Of a stretch of DNA of 64,000 bases, positions 56,228 through 64,000 are shown one piece after another. The notes beneath the pieces were generated by a model that saw only the letters and a program-made list of their open reading frames with translations, did no database searches and was not told the DNA's origin. Origin of the DNA: Armigeres subalbatus (lineage: Eukaryota; Arthropoda; Insecta; Diptera; Culicidae); contig NC_085140.1 of assembly GCF_024139115.2 (NCBI RefSeq), positions 48,597,995 to 48,661,994 on the forward strand, written 5' to 3'. The first letter of the stretch is position 1. Every line of letters begins with the position of its first letter. The translations under genes were made by a program, and so were the position numbers.

Positions 56228-56989
56228 CGAAGAGAAGAAGAAGTAGAATGGAAGAAGAAAAAAAGAAGGAAGAAAGAAGAAGGAAGAAGAAAGAAGGAAG
56301 AAGGAAGAAGGAAGAAAGAAGATGTAAGAAGGAAGAAGGAAGACGGAAGAAAGAAGAAGAAAAAGGAATAAGGAAAAAGAAGAAGGAAGAAGGAAGAAAA
56401 AGAAAGAAGAAGGAAGAAGGAATGAAGAATAAGGAATAAGGAATAAAGAAGAAGGTAGAAGGGAGAAAAAAGCGAAGAAGGAAAAATGAAGAAGAAAGAA
56501 GGAGAAAGAAAGAAGGAATAATTGAGAAAGAAGAAGAAAAAAGGAAGAAACAAGAAGAAAGAAAGAAGCAACAGAAAGAAAGAAAAGAAAAAGAAACGAA
56601 AATGGAAGAAGGAAAAAAGAAGAAGAAGAACAAAGTAGAAGGAAGAAAAGTGGGGAAAAGGAGAAAAAAGAAAGAAGAATTAAGAAGAAGGAAAAAGGAA
56701 GAGGAAAAAGAAAAAGGAAGAAGGAATAAGGAAGAAGAAAGAACAAAAAAAGATGAAGAATGAAGCAAGAAAGAAGGAAGAAGAATGCAAAAAGAAGAAG
56801 TGAGAAGGGAGAAGAAATAAGTAACAAAGAAGAAGGAAGAAGAAAGAAGGAAGAAGAATAAGGAATAAGGAAGAAGAAAGAAGGAAGAGGAAAGAAAGAA
56901 GAGCGAAAAAGAAAAAAAGGAAGAAGAACAAAAAAGAAGACAGATAGAAGAAAGAAGATGCAAGAAAGGGGTAAGGGGTAAGGTGAAGA
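56228..56989 (+). repeat. ~760-bp polypurine (GAA/GGAAGAA) tract
   Basis: The plus strand is almost pure A/G, built from AAGAAGGAAGAAG words with scattered T. The tract is flanked by inverted GCCGAA-style sequence: 56138-56200 (CATTATGCCGAATGG) and 57021-57080 (CATTCGGCTTAATG). Such R-Y mirror tracts can form triplex DNA. The long minus-strand Phe/Ser/Leu frames are artefacts of composition. Confidence 0.93.
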
Positions 56990-57080
56990 TTGATTTTTCA
57001 CTTTTTGCTTCTATCTGGTAATGCGGCCTAATAGTCATTCGGCTTAATGACCGTTCGGCCTAATGACCTTCGGCCTAATG

Positions 57081-58450
57081 TCCTGACATCGTCCCACCCT
57101 GGACGAAAAGGCATCACAGTACAGGAACGGTACCTCTAGGTGGATGATTCGGGATTTTCTTTCGTGATATCGAAGGTATAGGTTTGAACTATGTTCCGAC
57201 AAAATTTCAGCTGCCGCCATCCGCCCATTCGTAGGTTATTAATATTTTTGTAGACATTGTTTATTAACATAATTTCAAGAAATCTACTTAAGAATCTTTA
57301 AAAAATGTTGATAACACCTTGCGATCAGCTTTATTATTGTCCAGATAAAAATGAATGTCATCAAAATGAAGTAAATAAAGGTGTGCTGCGTAATCAAAGT
57401 GTATGCTAGACCAGGCCGTGGTTTCGATTTCACCTTGACATTTTTCGTGTAAGGACAACCCTTGGTGTGGACGAATGACTGTGCTCATTAGCCAAAAGCG
57501 GTTGTAACAAAACTAGTACATAAGCTCGTCACTTCGGTGGGCTTTAGGGTAATGAAACTATGAAATAAGAAGGAATCTACAATTAAACATCATGTTGCAC
57601 GGGATGTCGTTTTCAGAACGGACCAAGTGAATGAGAAGAGTTTTGCAGGCGCTGTGTGAAATTTTCTCAAATGATTTTTGATGTGTTCGGTGAATGATTC
57701 TAAAAGATAGTTTGTCTGTCCCATAACAACATAATGTTCAGCTGTTACTTATAGAAGGTATGGTATCCATTTTCAGGAGTGGTTATCCGCAGAGAATGTC
57801 AGGATTAACAACCAATCGCAATTAAACACTTCTCGATAAACGACAATCTATGATAAATATTCTGATTGCGATTTTTGGTGGAAATAAAAACTGTCTAGCT
57901 CGTCTTCACTTACTACTATACGTGTTCAAACGAATCTGAAGAATAATCTTCGTGGTTATAATGTTTCGTAAATCCCGAAAAAAAGTGCAGCGTTGATACT
58001 TTCCATTGTGTATTTGATAGAGAGATTCTTGATGTCCTTCGTTGGGTTTTGATCTTAACCAGACACGAATTGATTTCTAAAATTTCTATATAGGGGAAAG
58101 GTTAGGCACTTCATCCCATAGCTCATATTTCCATCACATCAAAAACAGAGCAATGAAAAGGATTTTTTTTTCTTATTTTTGTGATTTTTTTCACCAGTGA
58201 GCACGCGTGTTAACAAAAAGAAGCGACGAGATTGGTGCTGTATTTCTTTGTTTTGCGATGAGATGAATATATGTTCAATAAGATGGAAAACGGAACAGTT
58301 CCCCTATTTGTCTGTTGTTCAGTACCGTAAATCATTGAATATTTCAATTCTAAACTGCAAAAATAAAACAAACAAACATGTCATCATGAAATTTAGGCAA
58401 AGTGAAAAATCATCGACGCCAATTGTATGAAAAATACATGAGACGTGCAG
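57081..58450. other. Intron stretch, nothing recognised
   Basis: No credible exon or repeat. Confidence 0.35.
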
Positions 58451-58580
58451 TTTTTGCCTTTCTCGTATACTAAGTATACGGTAAAGGCTATATGATCGCT
58501 CCAAAAACAAACTTTTTATAGAAGGCCCGGAGACCCATAGTGTTATATACCAATCGACTCAGTTCGACGAATTGAGGTGA

Positions 58581-58652
<72 letters not shown>

Positions 58653-59500
58653 TGTATGTGTGTGTGTGTGCGCAAAACTACTCAAAAAATGTCACTCATT
58701 TTTCGGGCACTTATCCTTAACCGATTTGCTCGCAACAAGTTGCATTCGACGCAGAATCCTGTCTTATTGTTTCCTATTTGAAATTGGCCAGATCGGACTA
58801 TGGGATCGAGAATTATGGCCAAAATACAAAATCATACGAAAAAATCGTGTAAAAAATGTCACTCATTTTTCGGGCACTTATCCTCAACCGATTTGCTCAC
58901 AACAAGTTGCATTCGACGTAGAATCCTGTCCCGTTGTTTCCTATTGAAAATTGGCCATATCGGACTATGGGATCGAAAATTATACCATTTTTTTTATGGA
59001 AAAATCGCTAAAAAAAAATGTCACTTATTTTTCAGGCACTCTTCCTCAACTGATTTGCTCGCATTAAATTTCATTCGACGCAGAATGTCTCATATTTTCT
59101 TATTGAAAATTGTCCAGATCGGACTATGGGCTTAGATGTTCTGGTCAAATTACTATTTATTGTGAAAAAGAGTTCAAAAAAGTCTAGCTCATTTTTTTAG
59201 CACTTAGACTTCATCTGTTCCCCAAGCAACACAAGTTCAACAAATCTGGTTGCAGTAACCATATAGTGACTGAATCCGGTCATATATAAGTTACTGTGAT
59301 TGATGTGCAATCTGTGTGCTTCTCAGGTCGCTCGCAACAGATTGCATTCGACGCAGAATCTTGTCCCATTGTTTCCTGTAGAAACTTGGACGGATCGTAC
59401 AATTGGGTCAAAAGTTATGGCGAAAATACTAATTTTAAAACTACAAAATAAAATGCCATTTTTTGCTCTTATGCTAATCCGATTTGTTTGCAACAAATTG
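58451..59500 (+). repeat. Composite repeat: TTTGCCTTTCTC head, (TG)n, then ~170-bp repeats
   Basis: A head (TTTTTGCCTTTCTCGTATAC to GACTCAGTTCGACGAATTG) leads into (TG)n, followed by 4-5 diverged copies of a ~170-bp unit. The unit contains AATGTCACTCATTTTTC, GGGCACTTATCCTCAACC, GCAACAAGTTGCATTCG and GATCGGACTATGGGATCG, recurring near 58688, 58856, 59020, 59300 and 59440. The head also occurs at 40717. Confidence 0.75.
58580..58670 (+). repeat. (TG)n microsatellite
   Basis: About 45 TG units with two TATG interruptions. Confidence 0.97.
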
Positions 59501-61184
59501 TGCTTGGCGAGAATTCTTTTTATGCATATAAACAATTATGAAAAATAAGACCAATCCACATATTGGAGTTATTTTAGATTTTTCCAAACCTTTTGAACGA
59601 ACGAAAAAGGCACCATCACCGCTAGGTGGATAAATCTGGGTTTTTTTGTGAAAACTGACCTCTACGAATATTTTTTTGGGGATTGAAGATTGTTTGCAAT
59701 GATATTTAAACCTCCAAAACCTTAAAAACATCCTGTAAATCATACTGCAATATGTAACTAGAGTGGTCCACTTACATTTCATTAAGGCGTACATTTGGGA
59801 GTACCATTAAGCGCACTATTAGCCCTTTAAATCCAGTAAGGGTCAATTTATTCACCTCCGTTTAAAACCATAAACCAGATGTGTAAGCACCACGTTGTAG
59901 CAAAGCGGAAGTAAATAAATTGGCCCTTAAACTAATTCAAAACGAAGGGCCAATGCCTTCTATCCGGACCAACATGGTGGAATGACAAGTGAAGATGACT
60001 TTAACGAAAAGAGAACCGAACAAGTTTTCTTAATCTGATTGAATTGGGAACAGATTCACCATCCTTTTTTCTCAATACAACATTTCCGCGAAGGAAGCCA
60101 TCAACTGGGGATGGGCGAGTAATTAATTGCAAAATTTTCCATTGCTTGTCTCTGTTCGATTTTCTCCTTCTTGCGCTGTTTTCGGGAGCGTTCCAACGGT
60201 TTTATAGCGGAAGAAGTTAATTAAAATTGATCGAATCTGGCGTGCTTTTTTCTCGATTTTTTATCATGCTGTTGGTACATTTCACAACGTTTAATGTCAT
60301 TTATCGAAACGACATTGACGCATTATTGGCGGCGCTTCAACGAATTAACAAGATTTAATTAACGAACATGGCTCGACGCACGCTTTCAGACACGGTTCCT
60401 TGTGTAACGTTCACATTTGCCCTGTCTGTCGAATCAATTTTTTTTCCCAGGCCGTGGAAGTGAACTCCCATTTCAGCGAATGATGCCGGAACGTGCCGTC
60501 ACCGGCAGACTCCATTCTTCGTTGGATCCTGCTGTATCCTTGTCAACGTGGGTCACCGTGCATGGTTGGGGATCTCACTCATCGCGAAAGTGACAAATTT
60601 TCGATTTCCTAGAAGGGAAAGTCCTTCCTTAATTCGGGTTGAGTTTCCGAGAAGCGAGCACAAGTGGTGCCTATTAAATTGGGTCTAAATTGGTCGGATT
60701 TGTGCGTTTGGGTGATGTTGTAATTATATTGTCAGGAATTTCAGCCACTGTTTCAAATTTTTCAAACTTCTTAGAAACTTTTCGCATTAAAATAGAACGT
60801 CCATTATTTTTGTAATGATCAACATTTTTGCAATTTCTTTTCTGAGTAGAAAGATATTTCGATAATTGTTTTGGAAATCGAATTAATGTTCATCCATTAT
60901 CGAACTTCATCCATGTTCATCAATTATGGTTAAACTAAATGATATCTTATTACCATTGATTTACTTCAGCAAAACCTTTGAATTTAATTGTTACATATTC
61001 CACGAACTTGTCTACTTTCTGTTTTTGTAAAACATCTCTAAGGATTTAAATATTTTCGCCGGGTGTTAATTGATTGCACACATACCGGCAGCTGTGACCT
61101 CGAAAACACCAAAACCACTTTTCCGTTTCAATGCCAGTAAACTTTGCCTTACCTTCAGCACCCGGAATGCTCCAACTAACACCA

Positions 61185-61215
61185 TTTTCTCTGTTCCTTT
61201 TTCTCCCGTTTCCAG
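61185..61215 (+). promoter_or_regulatory. 3' splice site of the terminal exon
   Basis: A pyrimidine-rich run (TTTTCTCTGTTCC then TTTTTCTCCC) ends in TTTCCAG at 61215. The coding frame downstream is stopped at 61177 upstream, so the exon must begin between 61180 and the ATG at 61312; this acceptor fits. Confidence 0.8.
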
Positions 61216-62718
61216 ATAATCAGAAAATTTTCCTTCCACCCGAATGGCTCCACATCGCCGACCTCCAGCGGCAACGCCGGACCAGGAAAGGGTGCTGGCG
61301 GTACCACCGGCATGACCGGCCGATCCATTTCCCTCAACAACCGAGCCACGACCAAGTACGTACTGCACAAAAACTGCACTCCCACGCGGTGCAAAGTGCA
61401 ACCGACCACGCCGGAGCGGTTGGGAGCGACCGGCAGCTGGCTGTCACCTTCGACACCGTCATCATCGTCCTCGGTGGCGGCTGCCAATAATGATTCACCG
61501 AGTGCGCGGCGACGATTGGACTTTGAACCCAAACCGGAACCGGACATTCCGGCAACACAGAACAACTATCGGGCCAATCGGGACGAGAAGAACATACAGA
61601 TGCAGAAGAAGCGCACGAACATCACCAACAACAAGAACGTGAATCTGCGAAAGTGCTTCCGGATGCGGATGGGCTTCAAAGAGGAGCTGGTAGATGACGA
61701 TGAGGTGAATAACAGCAGCAGTGCGGTAGCTGCCAAGTTGGATAAAATTAGCAAAACGTTGTACCACGTTGCTGGTGGTGGCGATCGGAAGGATGGGGAT
61801 GGTGTGTATGGCGAAAGCAAGTTCCATGTGAATAATCTGGCGTCGCAAACGAGTGAAAAAAGTAAAATTAGTAAACCATTATTCCTGAGCGGAAAGCACA
61901 AAAAGTACAATCAGATTGAGACACAATTTGGAATGGAAGATGGTGTCGACTACGATGATGATGAGGACGATGATGAACTGGCGGCTTGTGAAATGGATGC
62001 AATCCGTGCGGGAAGTTCGTACGAAGGTGGACGGCTACAATTTGAAATATGTCAACCGCTTCCGGATATTGCGGAGCGTTCTCCTGTACCGGGCGGTAGT
62101 AGCACCGGATACTGTGAGGAAATTGTATTTGAAAAGGTGAAATTCGATCGAAACAAGCGATACATGCGAAATGGAGCTAGCTCTCCCTCCACTGCGAGTA
62201 ATCGCTCGCAGAATGGTTCCGCCGTAGTCCAATCAGCCGACAGCATCCTGTCCATTAGCTTCGACTGTAAACAGGACCACCCACTCTCTCAGTACGCTGA
62301 AGCTACCAGCAAGAGCGATGACTTTGTCGATTCCTGGCGCAACTATAACGTCAACAGTCGGTGGAACAAGGTCGCTAAAAATCCATGGGAGCTGGAAGCC
62401 AGCAAAGTCGAGTCGCCGACCGTTTCCCCGCATCACCGGTCTTCCTGGAACCCGTTCGTGGACAGCTCATCGGCATCCGAGTCTCCAGTCCACACCGCGA
62501 CGACCAAAACATATCCCCCGCTCTACCAGGTGCGCACCGACGTGTGGCAGAACCTGAACAACAAAAGCTACGAAATCGACTCGGACGTGATCTGGCGAAC
62601 GTCGAACTCATCGCGACGTACCTCTGCCAGCACCGTCGAGACCTGGATCGAGGACGAGGTGTTCGACAACTCGTTCAACGAGGAACTGGAACGGCGATGC
62701 GCCACCCTCAAGATCTAG
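61216..62718 (+). CDS. Terminal coding exon of an unrecognised, largely disordered protein
   Basis: From 61216 the frame runs to TAG at 62716-62718, 500 residues; with the 16-codon first exon the protein would be 516. It opens IIRKFSFHPNGSTSPTSSG. Numbering with exon 1, a Ser run lies near 96, a basic segment (MQKKR ... NLRKCFRMRMGF) at ~143-172, and an acidic stretch (DYDDDEDDDE) at ~261-271. Short Trp motifs follow, NPWELEASKVE near 406 and SWNPFVDSS near 424, then WIEDEVFDNSFNEELERR close to the C-terminus. No signal peptide, membrane segment or enzyme domain is seen; low complexity with conserved short motifs suggests an adaptor or regulatory protein. Codon use is GC-rich at third positions, unlike the AT-rich flanks, supporting real coding. 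If unspliced, the first internal ATG is 61312 (468 residues). I do not recognise the family. Confidence 0.82.
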   Translation: MIRKFSFHPNGSTSPTSSGNAGPGKGAGGTTGMTGRSISLNNRATTKYVLHKNCTPTRCKVQPTTPERLGATGSWLSPSTPSSSSSVAAANNDSPSARRRLDFEPKPEPDIPATQNNYRANRDEKNIQMQKKRTNITNNKNVNLRKCFRMRMGFKEELVDDDEVNNSSSAVAAKLDKISKTLYHVAGGGDRKDGDGVYGESKFHVNNLASQTSEKSKISKPLFLSGKHKKYNQIETQFGMEDGVDYDDDEDDDELAACEMDAIRAGSSYEGGRLQFEICQPLPDIAERSPVPGGSSTGYCEEIVFEKVKFDRNKRYMRNGASSPSTASNRSQNGSAVVQSADSILSISFDCKQDHPLSQYAEATSKSDDFVDSWRNYNVNSRWNKVAKNPWELEASKVESPTVSPHHRSSWNPFVDSSSASESPVHTATTKTYPPLYQVRTDVWQNLNNKSYEIDSDVIWRTSNSSRRTSASTVETWIEDEVFDNSFNEELERRCATLKI

Positions 62719-63500
62719 ATCTGCGCGAGGTGTGACGATTGGCGTTGACGGTGCAATACTGCCCCCGGCGGAAATGGCACGGGAAGCAGAAAGCAATACT
62801 TGTGAGTCTTTTTCGTTGGTTCGAAAAATCGCATCAGAAGTAGGGCTTGGTTTCAAAGTGAGAGTTAAAAATCTAGTTCTCAGTATAATAATGACAGTGA
62901 AAAATCAAGCATGTGATATTAATTAATTTATACGAAGGCGAAAGCAAAAAAACATACAAAACAAAAAAGTCTAAGTCTAGTTTTGCGTTAGTTTTTTTTG
63001 TATTTAATTGTATTATGCTAGGAATTGACAGTGCTTTGTGTTTGCCGTTTTACTATGTGATTTTATTTTCTGTTGATTGAACTAATGATCTCATTTAGAC
63101 ATTGTGACTGTGTATTCGATAAGCGCTAATTTTAATATCTAATATAATTCTTTGTAATAATATGTGCTTATTGAAAAGAGATTGCTTTAATATAATTATC
63201 CTAATGAATACTCCAACTTCTATACTATTTCTTACCTGACACAAGTCGTACCTTACAAAATGGGTAGCATTTCCGAAGAACGAAATTTATAAACTTCAAT
63301 GGTGGAAAACTCTAGAACTAAAATAACATTTTCTATTCCCTGGTAATGATCCTTCTGAGCGAAAAAATACTGTCCACAAAATAGCGCACCGCCGGTAGGT
63401 GCGCGGTCCTTCCCTTTAGAGTGAATTATATGCCGCAGTGTGCGGGTGACATGGTTCAAATGCAAATCATTCGATAATAAAGCAGAGAAAATAAGTAAAA
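62719..63500 (+). other. 3' untranslated region of the split gene
   Basis: AT-rich sequence following the stop, without repeats. The first good AATAAA is 63476-63481, so the mRNA probably ends near 63495-63510; another signal at 63964-63969 could give a longer form. Confidence 0.55.
63476..63481 (+). terminator. Polyadenylation signal AATAAA
   Basis: First canonical hexamer after the stop codon at 62718, ~760 bp downstream. Confidence 0.55.
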
Positions 63501-64000
63501 CTAGCTATGGAGCACAAGTGTGTTTGGTTTAGTCTTGATGAAATATTAGAGAACATTCCTTGGTGCTTCCACTTTTCTGATCGCTTTCCAGAGTTGTTTG
63601 ATGACTTTACTCCGAATTTATGCATGCCGGCAGAAAACATTTTCTTTTGAAAACAGCTGTTAGTCTGATGTGTATTATTTACAATGTTGTTAATCAAAAG
63701 TTCTGGCTTCAAAAACGGCTTTCAACGATGTAAAATTTGGAGAAAATATTTAACATTGGTAAGTCCTCGTTCATGAAATCACGCATCACTCTACCTTATT
63801 ACACCGAAATAATATGAAAAACAAATGCGTAAGTATAAAACATGTGAGGAGCAAAATGTGATCGAAATCAAACGGGCATTATCAAGAAGACATGAAATGA
63901 ATGATAAAAATTATTCTGTCGATTACTGTCTGGGACCAAACTCCTTTCACCTCATGAGATGATAATAAATTAAAGGAAGTGTAAGGTGTAATTAACCTGC
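63501..64000. other. Downstream spacer
   Basis: No gene recognised; a second AATAAA is at 63964-63969. Confidence 0.35.

Larger units (their letters stand above)
41823..61215 (+). other. Presumed 19.4-kb intron
   Basis: It starts GTGAGT and ends with a pyrimidine-rich tract and TTTCCAG. The interior holds MITEs, LINE and Penelope pieces, SINEs and simple repeats listed separately. Repeat-poor parts, such as 43500-45600, 48430-50990, 52000-53400, 57100-58440 and 59800-61180, contain no supported exon; they may carry enhancers. Long AT-rich introns loaded with transposons are usual in Aedes. Confidence 0.55.

Noticed and set aside
56156..57038. Two overlapping ~280-codon minus-strand frames rich in Phe, Ser and Leu
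   Set aside because: They are translations of the pyrimidine strand of the polypurine tract; composition alone explains the lack of stops and both frames overlap.
58488..58947. Frames with Cys-Val or Thr-His repeats
   Set aside because: Produced by the (TG)n/(CA)n microsatellite.
60447..60590. Possible internal exon after TTTTTTTTCCCAG
   Set aside because: One frame stays open for ~47 codons but no good donor follows before its stop, and it lacks the codon bias seen at 61216-62718.

Overview
The window looks like nuclear DNA of a culicine mosquito, most likely Aedes. Four intron-bearing tRNA-Tyr genes, short AT-rich spacers, a split protein gene with a ~19 kb intron, and dense nested transposons are all eukaryotic. 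Dispersed tRNA-headed SINEs with (AAG)n tails resemble the Feilai family of Aedes aegypti; that match is from memory, not from a search. I see no bacterial genes, rRNA or CRISPR array.

Layout. 1.07-1.19 kb: first tRNA-Tyr. 1.54-10.73 kb: a large transposon bounded by TTAA and by CCCGTTTCGGCCCGGG inverted ends, so piggyBac-like. Each arm carries ~10 tandem copies of a ~150-bp unit in mirror orientation, and the right arm is split by a 4.6-kb hAT-like element (8-bp duplication ATGCTCGC) that holds SINEs and GCCGAA-rich repeats. 11.6-14.8 kb: a minus-strand LINE (copy A) split by a hAT MITE. 14.9-16.0 kb: an older LINE relic split by a palindromic MITE. 16.2-18.4 kb: three more tRNA-Tyr genes. 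19.4-22.8 kb: a Penelope-like retroelement with inverted terminal repeats, each holding a hammerhead-ribozyme core. 23-30 kb: mostly undistinguished spacer. 30.17-37.09 kb: a three-deep nest, a Tc1/mariner-type element containing LINE copy B, which contains a 1.6-kb TA-flanked element. 38.4-39.4 kb: a deleted hAT element with the transposase C-terminus.

The one convincing host protein gene is on the plus strand. A leader and 16-codon first coding exon end at 41822 with a GTGAGT donor, and a large terminal exon starts at 61216 after a strong acceptor. Both junctions are phase 0 and would encode a 516-residue, low-complexity protein that I do not recognise. The presumed intron holds more repeats: MITEs, GCCGAA-rich stretches, a mariner relic, a Penelope relic with a 13-bp duplication, a third LINE, a 105-bp tandem duplication, a 760-bp polypurine tract and a (TG)n element.

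The host functions visible are tyrosine tRNA supply and this one gene; almost everything else is transposon sequence. Most transposon reading frames are broken, so the window is mainly an insertion-history record. The most interesting items are the foldback-like piggyBac element, the Penelope ribozymes and the long-intron gene.
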